NCBI RefSeq assembly: GCF_003060885.1
Contig: NZ_QAIG01000005.1
Coordinates: forward strand, 606,542-670,541
Origin: Pseudomonas sp. HMWF032
GTDB taxonomy: Bacteria; Pseudomonadota; Gammaproteobacteria; Pseudomonadales; Pseudomonadaceae
DNA length: 64,000 nt
Reading direction: 5' to 3'
Under the pieces are notes generated by a model. It saw only the letters and a program-made list of their open reading frames with translations, made no database searches and had not been told where the DNA came from. The position numbers and the translations under genes are program-made. This document shows, piece by piece, positions 7,428-16,571 of the stretch (the stretch's first letter is position 1; every line of letters starts with the position of its first letter).

Positions 7428-9128
7428 TCAGAATAGAAAATACCGCTGCGCCATTGGCAACACCTCTGCCGGTTCGCACCAGAGCAGTTGGCCGTCGGCC
7501 TTGACCTGATAATTCTGCGCATCCACTTCGATGGTGGGTTGGTAGTCGTTGTGGATCAGGTCGCTCTTCTGCAGGGTGCGGCAGCCTTTGACCACGCCGA
7601 TTTTCTTCTTCAGGCCCAACTGCTCGGGCACGCCCGCCTCGAAGGCCGCCTGGCTGATAAAGGTGAAACTGGTGGCGTGACGGCTGCCGCCGTAGCTGGC
7701 GAACATCGGTCGGTAATGCACCGGCTGCGGCGTGGGGATCGAGGCGTTGGCGTCGCCCATCAGGCTGGCGGCAATCGCGCCACCCTTGAGAATCAGCGTC
7801 GGTTTAACGCCAAAGAACGCCGGCCGCCAGAGCACCAGATCGGCCCATTTGCCCACTTCGACCGAGCCGACTTCGTGGCTGATGCCGTGGGTGATGGCCG
7901 GGTTGATGGTGTACTTGGCGATGTAGCGTTTAACCCGGAAGTTGCTGTTGCCGGGGCCGTCGCCTTCCAGCGGGCCGCGTTGCTTGTGCATCTTGTCGGC
8001 GGTCTGCCAAGTGCGGGTGATCACCTCGCCGACGCGGCCCATGGCCTGGCTGTCGGAGCTGATCATGCTGAACGCGCCAAGGTCATGCAGGATGTCTTCG
8101 GCGGCAATGGTCTCGCGGCGAATGCGGCTTTCGGCGAAGGCCACATCTTCGGCGATGCTCGGGTCAAGGTGGTGGCAGACCATGAGCATGTCCAGGTGCT
8201 CGTCGATGGTGTTCTTGGTGAACGGCCGGGTCGGGTTGGTCGAGCTGGGCAGCACATTGGGGAAGCCGCAGGCCTTGATGATGTCCGGCGCGTGACCGCC
8301 ACCGGCCCCCTCGGTGTGGTAGGTGTGGATGGTGCGGCCCTTGAACGCGCCGAGGGTGGTTTCGACAAAGCCGGATTCGTTCAGCGTGTCGGTGTGAATC
8401 GCCACCTGCACGTCGTATTGATCGGCCACGCTCAGGCAATTGTCGATGGCCGCCGGCGTGGTGCCCCAGTCTTCATGCAGCTTGAGGCCGATGGCGCCGG
8501 CCTTGACCTGCTCGATCAGCGGTTCTGGTAGCGAGGCGTTGCCCTTGCCGGTAAAACCCATGTTCATCGGGAAGGCATCGGCGGCCTGCAGCATGCGCGC
8601 CATGTGCCACGGCCCGGAGGTGCAGGTGGTGGCGTTGGTGCCGGTGGCGGGGCCGGTGCCGCCACCGATCATGGTGGTGACGCCGCTCATCAAGGCTTCT
8701 TCGATCTGCTGCGGGCAGATGAAGTGGATATGGCTGTCGATGCCGCCGGCGGTGAGGATCATGCCTTCACCGGCGATCACTTCAGTGCCTGCGCCGATGG
8801 CGATGGTCACGTCCGGCTGAATGTCGGCGTTACCGGCTTTGCCGATGGCGGCGATGCGCCCGTCTTTGAGGCCCACGTCGGCTTTGACGATGCCCCAGTG
8901 GTCGATGATCAGCGCGTTGGTGATCAGCGTGTCGACCACATCGGCGGCGCACAGTTGGCCCTGGCCCATGCCGTCGCGGATCACCTTGCCACCGCCGAAT
9001 TTCACTTCTTCACCGTAGGTGGTGAAGTCCTTCTCGATTTCGATCCACAGCTCGGTATCGGCCAGGCGCACCTTGTCGCCGACGGTGGGGCCGAACATGT
9101 CGGCGTAGGCTTGGCGGGATATTTTCAT
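7428..9128 (-). CDS. ureC: Urease subunit alpha
   Basis: Catalytic subunit of the cytosolic nickel urease, which hydrolyses urea to ammonia and carbamate. The 566 residues match the usual length. All nickel ligands are present: His133 and His135 in [10 protein letters not shown], carbamylated Lys216 in [14 protein letters not shown], His245 in [11 protein letters not shown], His271 in [14 protein letters not shown] and Asp359 in [10 protein letters not shown]; the active-site flap reads VCHHLDPS with catalytic His319. ATG 9128 ([14 protein letters not shown]) has AGGA about 8 nt upstream and is the conserved start; an upstream in-frame ATG at 9224 runs through a repeat and is rejected. ureC is the last gene of the urt-ure block. 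The nickel chaperone genes ureEFG are not in this window. Confidence 0.97.
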   Translation of the reverse strand: MKISRQAYADMFGPTVGDKVRLADTELWIEIEKDFTTYGEEVKFGGGKVIRDGMGQGQLCAADVVDTLITNALIIDHWGIVKADVGLKDGRIAAIGKAGNADIQPDVTIAIGAGTEVIAGEGMILTAGGIDSHIHFICPQQIEEALMSGVTTMIGGGTGPATGTNATTCTSGPWHMARMLQAADAFPMNMGFTGKGNASLPEPLIEQVKAGAIGLKLHEDWGTTPAAIDNCLSVADQYDVQVAIHTDTLNESGFVETTLGAFKGRTIHTYHTEGAGGGHAPDIIKACGFPNVLPSSTNPTRPFTKNTIDEHLDMLMVCHHLDPSIAEDVAFAESRIRRETIAAEDILHDLGAFSMISSDSQAMGRVGEVITRTWQTADKMHKQRGPLEGDGPGNSNFRVKRYIAKYTINPAITHGISHEVGSVEVGKWADLVLWRPAFFGVKPTLILKGGAIAASLMGDANASIPTPQPVHYRPMFASYGGSRHATSFTFISQAAFEAGVPEQLGLKKKIGVVKGCRTLQKSDLIHNDYQPTIEVDAQNYQVKADGQLLWCEPAEVLPMAQRYFLF

Positions 9129-9141
9129 GTTTGTCCTATCC

Positions 9142-9229
9142 GTAGGATGGGTTAGCGGCGAAGCGGCGTAACCCATCAAGGCTTGGTTCGGTTTTGGCGA
9201 TGGGTATCGCTTCGCTCCACCCATCCTAC
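9142..9229. repeat. REP-like inverted repeat between ureB and ureC
   Basis: GTAGGATGGGT at 9142-9152 is the exact reverse complement of ACCCATCCTAC at 9219-9229, with smaller GC-rich dyads between them. The pair fills the 108-nt gap between ureB and ureC, genes that are otherwise tightly packed in this operon. In the mRNA it would form a large stem-loop that could lower or protect expression of one subunit. Confidence 0.7.
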
Positions 9230-9236
9230 CCAGACG

Positions 9237-9542
9237 TTACAGATCGCCCATCACCCGGCCGGCAAAGCCGAATACGCGGCGATGGCCAGCCAGGTCGACC
9301 AGTTCCACTTCGCGGCTCTGCCCGGGTTCGAAGCGCACCGCAGTGCCGGCCGGGATGTTCAGGCGCATGCCGCGTGTGCTGGCCCGGTCGAAGGTCAGGG
9401 CGTCGTTGGTTTCGAAGAAGTGGTAATGCGAGCCGACCTGGATCGGCCGGTCGCCGCTGTTGGCCACGGTCAGGCGGTGCGTGCGGCGTCCGGCATTCAG
9501 TTCGATATCGCCGTCTTGGATCTGGTATTCGCCGGGAATCAT
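9237..9542 (-). CDS. ureB: Urease subunit beta
   Basis: A 101-residue structural subunit that packs with UreA and UreC in the urease trimer. The family start [16 protein letters not shown], the central [20 protein letters not shown] and the C-terminal [21 protein letters not shown] are all present. Its ATG overlaps the stop of the preceding GNAT gene by 4 nt, which indicates translational coupling. A REP-like repeat separates it from ureC. Confidence 0.97.
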   Translation of the reverse strand: MIPGEYQIQDGDIELNAGRRTHRLTVANSGDRPIQVGSHYHFFETNDALTFDRASTRGMRLNIPAGTAVRFEPGQSREVELVDLAGHRRVFGFAGRVMGDL

Positions 9543-10069
9543 GGCTGTGGCCTCGACAAGGTTTTGTAGTAGATGGCGTTTGCTCGGTACTGCCCGTCGG
9601 GGCCGCAGGCGTAGTCAGGTAGCCCGCCGATGCAGCTGTAGCCAAGCGCCTGGTAAAAGGTTTCGGCATCGCTGCCGGCTTCGGTGTCCAGGTACAGCAG
9701 GCCGCGTTGCAGCTCCGCCGCTTCGCCTTCCAGTCGCTGCATCAGGCTGTTGGCGATGCCACGGCGGCGGGCGTTGCTGTGTACCAGGAGCTTCTGTACT
9801 TCTGCACGGTTGAGGCCGTTTGGCTTCTGGCAGAGCACCAGTTGCACGCTGCCCAGCACCTGGCCCTGCTCACAGGCCAGCCAGAGCAAGTGAGTGCCGT
9901 CGCGTATGCCTGCCAGGACCTGGTCGAAATAGAGGTTGGCCGCGTCAGCATCGAGACCGGCGAGAAAACCCACCGAGGCGCCATGTGCCACGGAGTCGAG
10001 CAGCAGGGCCAACAGGCCTTGGCGATAAGACTCAAAGTCAGCCGCGTCGAGGCGCTCAATGCTCAGCAT
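9539..10069 (-). CDS. GNAT-family N-acetyltransferase
   Basis: A 176-residue GNAT acyltransferase. The acetyl-CoA binding motif A is visible as [20 protein letters not shown] (R/Q-x-x-G-x-G/A form), followed by [20 protein letters not shown], the usual motif B region. Substrate is unknown. It starts on the last base of the stop of the upstream GNAT gene and overlaps ureB by 4 nt, so it is cotranscribed with urease. As I recall it, the P. aeruginosa urease operon has one GNAT gene at this place; this second one would be an addition. Confidence 0.85.
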   Translation of the reverse strand: MLSIERLDAADFESYRQGLLALLLDSVAHGASVGFLAGLDADAANLYFDQVLAGIRDGTHLLWLACEQGQVLGSVQLVLCQKPNGLNRAEVQKLLVHSNARRRGIANSLMQRLEGEAAELQRGLLYLDTEAGSDAETFYQALGYSCIGGLPDYACGPDGQYRANAIYYKTLSRPQP

Positions 10070-10581
10070 CAGGGCGCACTCCTTTCGGGGCTCAGCATCA
10101 GCTGCATAAAGGTGAGGTCCAGCCAGCGGCCGAATTTACGGCCGACCTGGGGCATCTGGCCGGTGGTGACGAAGCCGAGGCGCTCGTGCAGGCGGAGCGA
10201 GGCGCTGTTGCCGCTCTCGATGGCCGCCACCATCACGTGCAGACCGGCGGCTTGCGCGCGTTCGATCAAGGCGTGCATCAGCAAGGGGCCAAGCCCCTGA
10301 CCGCGTTGGTCGCTGCGCACGTACACCGAGTGTTCGACGGTGTGGCGAAAGCCTTCAATGGCGCGCCAGGTGCCGTAGCTGGCGTAGCCGACAACATCGC
10401 CGGCGTCGTTGTGGGCCACCAGCACCGGAAAGCCGGCGGCGTTGCGCTCACTCAACCAGGCCTGACGGTTGTTCAGGTCAACCAGGGTTTCGTTCCAGAT
10501 CGCCGTGGTGTGCTGCACGGCGTCGTTGTAGATGGCCTGGATGGCAGGCAGGTCAGCAGCGGTGGCGTTTTGAATTTTCAT
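10069..10581 (-). CDS. GNAT acetyltransferase, phosphinothricin/methionine-sulfoximine type
   Basis: A 170-residue GNAT enzyme of the PAT/MddA type, which N-acetylates glutamate analogues such as methionine sulfoximine, methionine sulfone or phosphinothricin. Diagnostic segments: IYNDAVQHTTAIWNETLVDL, VGYASYGTWRAIEGFRHTVE, HSVYVRSDQRGQGLGPLLM (acetyl-CoA loop) and AAIESGNSASLRLHERLGF. By position it corresponds to the PA4866 enzyme next to P. aeruginosa ureA. It lies 2 nt downstream of the ureA stop. Why it travels with urease is unclear; protection of glutamine synthetase from sulfoximine-type inhibitors would fit a nitrogen operon, but that is inference. Confidence 0.87.
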   Translation of the reverse strand: MKIQNATAADLPAIQAIYNDAVQHTTAIWNETLVDLNNRQAWLSERNAAGFPVLVAHNDAGDVVGYASYGTWRAIEGFRHTVEHSVYVRSDQRGQGLGPLLMHALIERAQAAGLHVMVAAIESGNSASLRLHERLGFVTTGQMPQVGRKFGRWLDLTFMQLMLSPERSAP

Positions 10582-10583
10582 GC

Positions 10584-10886
10584 TTAAACAATCGGCTGGT
10601 GGACGGTGACCAGCTTGGTGCCATCCGGGAAGGTGGCCTCGACCTGAATCTCCGCGATCATTTCCGCGATGCCTTCCATCACTTGATCGCGGCTCAGCAG
10701 GGTGGTGCCGAAGTGCATCAGCTCGGCCACGGTCTGGCCGTCACGCGCGCCTTCCAGCAGCGCGGCGGAGATATAGGCCATGGCTTCCGGGTAGTTGAGT
10801 TTGAGGCCCCGGGCCAAGCGGCGTTCAGCCACCAGGCCGGCGGTGAAGATCAGCAGTTTGTCTTTTTCTCTCGGTGTCAGGTCCAT
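10584..10886 (-). CDS. ureA: Urease subunit gamma
   Basis: The 100-residue gamma subunit of urease. It begins [20 protein letters not shown] and carries [41 protein letters not shown] and the C-terminal [14 protein letters not shown], all typical. The ATG shares one base with the ureD stop (TGATG), so translation is coupled. Gene order ureD-ureA-[GNAT, GNAT]-ureB-ureC is the Pseudomonas arrangement with ureEFG located elsewhere. Confidence 0.97.
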   Translation of the reverse strand: MDLTPREKDKLLIFTAGLVAERRLARGLKLNYPEAMAYISAALLEGARDGQTVAELMHFGTTLLSRDQVMEGIAEMIAEIQVEATFPDGTKLVTVHQPIV

Positions 10887-11719
10887 CAGGTACTCCAGAT
10901 ACGTGGGGGCACGGCCGTGCGGCCGAGCAGGGCCGGGCGCAACAGCTGCCAGAGGGCGATCAGCCAGGCGCGCGCGTGCAGGGCTTCGTCGGCCAGGCAG
11001 CGGGCCACCAGCAGGCCGGGTAATTGGGTCAGGTCGCCGCGCACCGGTGTGCTCAGGTTGCGGCAGTGCTCCAGCAGGTCGCTGTCGATTTCACCGGATA
11101 TCAGCAGGGTGGCGAACACCGGTTTGCCCGCCAGGCCGATGGGCGAGTCGAGCAGGCCATCGCCACCGGCCACGCGCTGGCGTTCGTGCCAGAGCAGCTG
11201 GCCGTCGCGGCGGATATTCAGCTGGGCCTGGAAGTGACCGGCGTCGAAGCGTTCGCCACTGGCAGGGCGACCGAGGGCAACGATGTCCCAGTAGAGCAGC
11301 TTGGCATCGCCGAACAGGTCGATCTCGGTGATCAGTTCCGCCTGAGCAGCGGCGTAGACGATGGTTTCCTGCGGCAGCCATTCCAGGGTGGCACCGGCAT
11401 CCACGCGCAGTTTCAGGCTCTGATAAGCCGGGCCAGCGGCGCGGTACCACTTGGCTGCACCGGGGCTGGTCAGTTGCGCCCAGGCGTTGGTGCCGACCGT
11501 GGCCGAGATATCCAGGCGATCGCCACCGGCAATGCCGCCGGGCGGGTGGACGATGATGTGTTGGCACACCTCGGGCCCTTCGGCGTACAGGTGCTTCTGC
11601 ACCCGCAGCGGGCCTTTATGCCGGCGCAAGGTCGGCCGCGTGCGGTCGCCATCGCGGCCATAGCCCAGCTCCAGCTCGGCGTGCCAGCTGGGGGTGAAGA
11701 CGGCGGCGGGGGCGTTCAT
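10886..11719 (-). CDS. ureD: Urease accessory protein UreD
   Basis: A 277-residue accessory protein that binds apo-urease and, with UreF and UreG, delivers nickel and CO2 to the active site. Family marks: [53 protein letters not shown] and [20 protein letters not shown]. The start at 11719 ([18 protein letters not shown]) overlaps the upstream membrane-protein gene by 4 nt. The in-frame extension to 11959 has no family similarity. UreF and UreG must be encoded elsewhere for this protein to work. Confidence 0.94.
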   Translation of the reverse strand: MNAPAAVFTPSWHAELELGYGRDGDRTRPTLRRHKGPLRVQKHLYAEGPEVCQHIIVHPPGGIAGGDRLDISATVGTNAWAQLTSPGAAKWYRAAGPAYQSLKLRVDAGATLEWLPQETIVYAAAQAELITEIDLFGDAKLLYWDIVALGRPASGERFDAGHFQAQLNIRRDGQLLWHERQRVAGGDGLLDSPIGLAGKPVFATLLISGEIDSDLLEHCRNLSTPVRGDLTQLPGLLVARCLADEALHARAWLIALWQLLRPALLGRTAVPPRIWST

Positions 11720-12195
11720 GCGCTCACCCGGTTGCGTCGTTGCCGCCAGGCCTGCACGGCGGAGTAAACACACAGTAGAACCAGGCCCAAGCTGACCGCC
11801 AGCCACCATTGCAGGTGCATGCCGTAGTAGGGCGGTGCATGCAACGCACCTTGCAGCCAGAACAGCGCCAGGCCGATGGCCAGCAGGCAGGCGCACAGCG
11901 CGCGGCCCCAGGAGCGGCAATAGGAGCGCGGGCGCAGCAGCGCCAGCAGCAGGCTGCATTCGGCCAGGACGATGGCGCAGAAAATCAGCACCGGTTTCAG
12001 CGGGTAGGGCACTTCGCTGCCTACTGGCAAGGTGCGCAGCATCCAGTAATCCGGCAGGCTGCCGGCCCAGATCAGCAGGGCGATGCCCGTCAGTGCGGTG
12101 AGCGGGAGCAGGACGTGACGCAGGGCAAACATCGGAGCCTCGAATCCGTAGGCGAAAGCCTGATTATGCGCAAAGTAAAGGGCCAGCGTCGCCAT
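11716..12195 (-). CDS. Conserved membrane protein between urtE and ureD
   Basis: A 159-residue protein with four hydrophobic segments (around residues 27-45, 68-87, 98-115 and 127-145) and an arginine-rich C-terminus (WRQRRNR). I do not recognise a named family. The ATG at 12195 follows the urtE stop directly; an internal ATG at 12132 (MFALRHVL) has a better GAGG element and is an alternative. It overlaps ureD by 4 nt, and a gene of unknown function stands at the same place in P. aeruginosa as I recall, so a role in urea or nickel entry is a reasonable guess but untested. UreI/Yut urea-channel signatures are not apparent. Confidence 0.7.
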   Translation of the reverse strand: MATLALYFAHNQAFAYGFEAPMFALRHVLLPLTALTGIALLIWAGSLPDYWMLRTLPVGSEVPYPLKPVLIFCAIVLAECSLLLALLRPRSYCRSWGRALCACLLAIGLALFWLQGALHAPPYYGMHLQWWLAVSLGLVLLCVYSAVQAWRQRRNRVSA

Positions 12196-12894
12196 TCAGA
12201 TTGCGACCAGTCCGCGCACGCCATCGGCTTCCATGGTTTCGCCACGGCCCTGCTGGACGATTTCGCCACGGCTCATCACCAGGTACTGATCGGCCAGCTC
12301 GGCGGCAAAGTCATAGAACTGCTCGACCAGCAGGATGGCCATGTCGCCGCGTTCCGCGAGCTTTTTGATCACCACGCCGATCTCCTTGATCACTGAGGGC
12401 TGGATGCCTTCGGTGGGCTCATCGAGGATCAGCAGGCGCGGCTGGCTGGCCAGGGCGCGGCCGATGGCCAGCTGTTGCTGCTGGCCGCCGGAAAGGTCGC
12501 CGCCACGGCGATGTTTCATCTCACGCAGCACGGGGAACAGCTCATAGATAAATTCCGGCACTGCCTTGGCGTCGCTGCCGGGAAAACGTGACAGGCCCAT
12601 GAGCAGGTTTTCTTCCACGGTCAGGCGGCCGAAAATTTCCCGGCCCTGGGGCACATAGGCAATGCCGGCGTGCACGCGCTGGTGCGGCTTGAAGGCGGTG
12701 ATGGGCTGGCCTTCCCACTTCACCGCGCCTTCTTTGGCCGGGATCAGGCCCATCAGGCATTTCAGCAGGGTGGTCTTGCCCACGCCATTACGGCCGAGCA
12801 GGCAGGTGACTTCGCCGACCTTCACCTCGAACGACAGGCCACGGAGGATATGGCTGCCACCGTAGTACTGATGCAGTTGCTCAACTTGCAGCAT
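12196..12894 (-). CDS. urtE: Urea ABC transporter ATP-binding protein UrtE
   Basis: A 232-residue ABC ATPase of the branched-chain amino acid/urea (LivF-like) type. Walker A is LLGRNGVGKTTLLK, the signature is DLSGGQQQQLAIGRALAS, Walker B is LLILDEPTEGIQP. LRGLSFEVKVGEVTC and AYVPQGREIFGRLTVEENLL are typical of LivF/UrtE. It powers urea uptake across the inner membrane together with UrtD. Start at 12894 (MLQVEQLHQYYGGSHIL) is the family start; the longer in-frame ORF to 12942 adds an Arg-rich leader. A 47-nt gap separates it from urtD. Confidence 0.93.
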   Translation of the reverse strand: MLQVEQLHQYYGGSHILRGLSFEVKVGEVTCLLGRNGVGKTTLLKCLMGLIPAKEGAVKWEGQPITAFKPHQRVHAGIAYVPQGREIFGRLTVEENLLMGLSRFPGSDAKAVPEFIYELFPVLREMKHRRGGDLSGGQQQQLAIGRALASQPRLLILDEPTEGIQPSVIKEIGVVIKKLAERGDMAILLVEQFYDFAAELADQYLVMSRGEIVQQGRGETMEADGVRGLVAI

Positions 12895-12941
12895 GTTCAG
12901 GCTCTCAATTCTGTGGAGTTTGGACGGTCGTGATCGCGGCA

Positions 12942-13796
12942 TTAGCGGCCGAGGTACACCTCAATCACCCGCTCATCGTTCTGCACCTGCTCCAGCGAGC
13001 CTTCGGCCAGCACGCTGCCTTGGTGCAGCACGGTGACGTGGTCGGCGATGGAACCGACGAAGCCCATGTCGTGCTCGACCACCATCAGCGAGTGCTTGCG
13101 TGCCAGCGACTTGAACAGCTCGGCGGTGAACTCGGTTTCGGCGTCGGTCATGCCCGCCACCGGCTCATCGAGCAGCAGCAGTTGCGGGTCTTGCACCAGC
13201 AGCATGCCGATCTCGAGAAACTGCTTCTGGCCGTGCGACAGCAGCCCGGCGGGGCGATTGCGCGAGCTGTCGAGTTTGATCGTCTGCAGCACTTCATCAA
13301 TACGATCACGCTGCTCGCCGGTCAGTTTGGCGCGCAGGCTGGCCCACACCGATTTGTTGGTCTTCTGCGCCAGTTCGAGGTTTTCGAACACGCTCAGCGC
13401 TTCGAAGACGGTCGGCTTCTGGAACTTGCGGCCGATGCCGGACTGAGCGATTTGCACCTCGCTCATCTGGGTCAGGTCGAGGGTTTCGCCGAAGTAGGCG
13501 ACGCCGTTGTCCGGGCGGGTCTTGCCGGTGATCACATCCATCATGGTGGTCTTGCCGGCACCGTTGGGGCCGATGATGCAGCGCAGTTCACCGACGCCGA
13601 TGTACAGCGTCAGGTTGGTCAGCGCCTTGAAACCATCGAAGCTGACGTTGATGTCTTCCAGCGTCAGGATGGTGCCGTGGCGCACATTCAGACCCTTGGT
13701 GGCCAGGGCGCTGGCACCGATTGGGTCACGGCCGCTGCCGGACGGGTCATAGGCGGGTTCGAGCATAAATTCGGGGACCGGAGTGGCACGCATCAT
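12942..13796 (-). CDS. urtD: Urea ABC transporter ATP-binding protein UrtD
   Basis: A 284-residue LivG-like ATPase. Walker A is IIGPNGAGKTTMMDVITG, signature LLSHGQKQFLEIGMLL, Walker B LLLLDEPVAGMTDAE and switch VVEHDMGFV. About 35 residues precede the ATPase fold (MRATPVPEFMLEPAYDPSG), a usual UrtD feature. Two ATGs in a row, 13796 and 13793, follow AGGAG; 13796 overlaps the urtC stop as ATGA and is used here. An upstream in-frame extension to 13988 overlaps urtC and is rejected. Confidence 0.93.
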   Translation of the reverse strand: MMRATPVPEFMLEPAYDPSGSGRDPIGASALATKGLNVRHGTILTLEDINVSFDGFKALTNLTLYIGVGELRCIIGPNGAGKTTMMDVITGKTRPDNGVAYFGETLDLTQMSEVQIAQSGIGRKFQKPTVFEALSVFENLELAQKTNKSVWASLRAKLTGEQRDRIDEVLQTIKLDSSRNRPAGLLSHGQKQFLEIGMLLVQDPQLLLLDEPVAGMTDAETEFTAELFKSLARKHSLMVVEHDMGFVGSIADHVTVLHQGSVLAEGSLEQVQNDERVIEVYLGR

Positions 13797-14884
13797 TGCT
13801 CTCCTTTCTTGCGTAACAAGCCGATCACGCCTTTGGGCAGGAACAGCGTCACGACGATAAACAGAAAGCCCAGGGCGAACAGCCAGTACTCGGGGAAGGC
13901 TACGGTGAACCAGCTCTTCATGCCGTTGACCAAGCCGGCACCGAGCAGCGGACCGATCAGCGTGCCGCGCCCACCGAGGGCGACCCACACGGCCGCTTCG
14001 ATGGAGTTGGTCGGCGACATTTCGCTGGGGTTGATGATGCCCACCTGCGGCACATACAGCGCACCCGCAAGACCACAGAGCACGGCGCTGAGCACCCAGA
14101 TAAACAGCTTGTAGCCGCGCGGGTCGTAGCCGCAGAACATCAGGCGGTTTTCTGCATCACGCAGCGCGGTGAGCACGCGGCCGAACTTGCTGCGCGCCAG
14201 TCGCCAGCCCAGGTACAGGCTGGCCACCAGCAGCACCACGGTGGCGAAGAACAGCGCCGCGCGGGTGTGCGCGGCGGTGATGTCGAAACCGAGAATGGTG
14301 CGGAAGTTGGTAAAACCGTTGTTGCCGCCAAAGCCGGTTTCGTTGCGGAAGAACAGCAACATGCCAGCGAAGGTCAGCGCCTGGGTCATGATCGAGAAGT
14401 ACACGCCCTTGATCCGCGAGCGGAAGGCGAAGAAGCCGAACACCAGCGCGAGCAAACCGGGGGCCAGCACCACCAGGCACAGGGCCCAGAGGAAGCTGTC
14501 GGTGCCGTACCAATACCAAGGCAGCTCGGTCCAGGCGAGGAAGCTCATAAACGCCGGCAGGCCGTCACCCGCTGCTTCGCGCATCAGGTACATGCCCATG
14601 GCGTAACCGCCGAGGGCAAAGAACAGGCCGTGGCCGAGCGACAACAGCCCGGCATACCCCCAGACCAAGTCGAGCGCCAGGGCGACGATGCAATAGCAGA
14701 GGATTTTGCCGACCAGGGTCAGGGTGTAGGCCGACACATGCAGGGCGTTGTCCGCGGGCAGCAGGTGCAGCAGCGGCATGGCGAGCAATACGGCGAGTAC
14801 CAGCAGGCCGATGGCCATGGACGCTTGCGGGCCAAGCTTGGCGCTGGCGCGGGCTAATAACGTTTGATTCAGGGGCATAGTCAT
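13793..14884 (-). CDS. urtC: Urea ABC transporter permease UrtC
   Basis: A 363-residue LivM-type permease with about ten membrane spans. KILCYCIVALALDLVWGYAG and LLSLGHGLFFALGGYAMGMY are the conserved LivM/UrtC entry motif, and GGRGTLIGPLLGAGLVN the C-terminal one. It pairs with UrtB to form the urea channel. The start shares a base with the urtB stop (TGATG). MPLNQT, two codons later, is a minor alternative start. Confidence 0.93.
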   Translation of the reverse strand: MTMPLNQTLLARASAKLGPQASMAIGLLVLAVLLAMPLLHLLPADNALHVSAYTLTLVGKILCYCIVALALDLVWGYAGLLSLGHGLFFALGGYAMGMYLMREAAGDGLPAFMSFLAWTELPWYWYGTDSFLWALCLVVLAPGLLALVFGFFAFRSRIKGVYFSIMTQALTFAGMLLFFRNETGFGGNNGFTNFRTILGFDITAAHTRAALFFATVVLLVASLYLGWRLARSKFGRVLTALRDAENRLMFCGYDPRGYKLFIWVLSAVLCGLAGALYVPQVGIINPSEMSPTNSIEAAVWVALGGRGTLIGPLLGAGLVNGMKSWFTVAFPEYWLFALGFLFIVVTLFLPKGVIGLLRKKGEQ

Positions 14885-16455
14885 CAGTCGATCACCCGTC
14901 CTTTCAAAGCAAACAGACCTTGCGGGCGTTTCTGAATAAACAGAATGATCAGCGCGAGGATAAGGATCTTGCCGAGCACGGCACCGATCTGTGGTTCGAG
15001 AATCTTGTTGGCGATACCCAAGCCGAAGGCGGCCATCACGCTACCGGCCAGCTGACCGACACCGCCGAGCACCACCACCAGGAAGGAGTCGATGATGTAG
15101 CTTTGGCCGAGGTCCGGGCCGACGTTGCCGATCTGGCTCAGGGCCACGCCGCCGAGGCCGGCGATACCGGAGCCCAAGCCGAACGCCAGCATGTCTACCC
15201 GGCCGGTCGGCACGCCGCAGCAGGCAGCCATATTGCGGTTCTGGGTTACGGCGCGGACGTTAAGGCCGAGGCGGGTCTTGTTCAGCAGCAGCCAGGTCAG
15301 CACCACCACAAACAGGGCGAAGCCGATGATCACGATGCGGTTGTACGGCAGCACCAGGTTGGGCAGCACTTGGATGCCCCCGGACAGCCAGGCGGGGTTG
15401 GCCACTTCAACGTTTTGCGCACCGAAGATCACCCGCACCAGCTGGATCAGAATCAGGCTGATGCCCCACGTGGCGAGCAGGGTTTCCAGCGGGCGGCCGT
15501 AAAGGTGGCGAATCACCGTGCGTTCCAGCGCCATGCCGATGGCGGCGGTGACGAAGAACGCCACCGGCAGCGCCACCAACGGGTAGAGCGCCAGGGCTTC
15601 CGGGGCGAAGCGCTGGAACAGCACCTGCACCATGTAGGTGGAGTAGGCCCCGAGCATCAGCATCTCGCCGTGGGCCATGTTGATCACGCCGAGCAGGCCG
15701 AAGGTGATGGCCAGACCCAGTGCGGCCAGCAGCAGGATCGAACCCAGCGACAGGCCGCTGAAGGCCTGACCCAGCATCTCGCCAATCAGCAGTTTGCGTT
15801 TGACCTGGGCCAGGCTGGTTTCCGCGGCGGTGCGTACCGTCGGGTCGCTTTCCACGGCGGGGTCGAGCAGGGCTTCCAGGCGGGTACGGGCCAGCGGGTC
15901 GCCGGTTTCACCGAGCAGGCGCACGGCGGCCAGACGCACGGCGAGGTCGCTGTCTACCAGTTGCAGGTTGGCCAGGGCCAGGGTCAGGGCATCGCGCACG
16001 GCATCGTCGGTTTCGCTGGCGACCTGGGCGTTAAGCAGTTGCAGCTGCGCCGGCTTGGCGCTCTTCTGCAGTTGCTGGGCGGCGGCCAGGCGCAGCGCCG
16101 GGTCATCAACCAGCAGCTGGTGGCTGGCCAGTGCGGTGGCGGTCAGCCCGCGCAGGCGGTTATTCAGGCGCAGCTTTTTGGGTGTTTCGACAGGCTGCAC
16201 GTCGCCTTCAGCAGACTGATACGCGCCATCTCTTTCAATAAAGGCGTTTTTCGCGCTGTCAGCAGCGACGCGGCCCTGTTGCAGGGCTTCGATCAGCGGC
16301 AGGCGCGCGGCATCGGGCGCGGTGGACCAGCGCTCCAGCAGGCTGGCCTGCTTGGCGGGGTTGGCGGCGACAAAGTCCTGGGCATCACCGGCGTGCGCGG
16401 CCAGTGGCAGCAGCAACAGCAGGCTCAGCAGAATTCGGGTAACGGCAGTGGGCAT
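14884..16455 (-). CDS. urtB: Urea ABC transporter permease UrtB with periplasmic N-terminal domain
   Basis: A 523-residue LivH-type permease. Residues 1-22 form a signal peptide (LLLLLPLAAHAG); residues 23-225 are a soluble, alanine/leucine-rich region with HEAT-like repeats (ALRLAAAQQLQ, LAVRLAAVRLLGETGDPLAR); the membrane domain begins near SLGSILLLAALGLAITFGLL and includes GVINMAHGEMLMLGAYSTYM and ALSQIGNVGPDLGQSYIIDS. The extra N-terminal domain is a usual proteobacterial UrtB feature that LivH lacks; its role is unknown. 116 nt of hairpin-rich DNA separate it from urtA, whereas the genes after it overlap. Confidence 0.93.
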   Translation of the reverse strand: MPTAVTRILLSLLLLLPLAAHAGDAQDFVAANPAKQASLLERWSTAPDAARLPLIEALQQGRVAADSAKNAFIERDGAYQSAEGDVQPVETPKKLRLNNRLRGLTATALASHQLLVDDPALRLAAAQQLQKSAKPAQLQLLNAQVASETDDAVRDALTLALANLQLVDSDLAVRLAAVRLLGETGDPLARTRLEALLDPAVESDPTVRTAAETSLAQVKRKLLIGEMLGQAFSGLSLGSILLLAALGLAITFGLLGVINMAHGEMLMLGAYSTYMVQVLFQRFAPEALALYPLVALPVAFFVTAAIGMALERTVIRHLYGRPLETLLATWGISLILIQLVRVIFGAQNVEVANPAWLSGGIQVLPNLVLPYNRIVIIGFALFVVVLTWLLLNKTRLGLNVRAVTQNRNMAACCGVPTGRVDMLAFGLGSGIAGLGGVALSQIGNVGPDLGQSYIIDSFLVVVLGGVGQLAGSVMAAFGLGIANKILEPQIGAVLGKILILALIILFIQKRPQGLFALKGRVID

Positions 16456-16475
16456 AGGGCAGTCCTTTGGGAGTA

Positions 16476-16503
16476 CCAGCCGCCGCGTGGGCGCGGCGGC
16501 TGG
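16476..16503 (-). terminator. Strong 12-bp hairpin between urtA and urtB
   Basis: CCAGCCGCCGCG and CGCGGCGGCTGG form a perfect 12-bp, GC-rich stem around a 4-nt loop. No T-run follows on the minus strand. In an operon whose first gene encodes the binding protein, such a stem often stabilises the upstream mRNA or partly terminates it, giving more UrtA than permease. Confidence 0.65.
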
Positions 16504-16539
16504 TCAGCCTTGGCCCGGAGGCGATCCGGGCAGGGCGTT

Positions 16540-16556
16540 CCCGGATGTCATCCGGG
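16540..16556. repeat. REP-like 7-bp hairpin after urtA
   Basis: CCCGGAT-GTC-ATCCGGG is a short palindrome of the same type as 44591-44607 (CCCGGAT-GCA-ATCCGGG). It lies 15 nt after the urtA stop, ahead of the larger hairpin. Confidence 0.55.
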
Positions 16557-16571
16557 CTTACTGGCAGGTGC

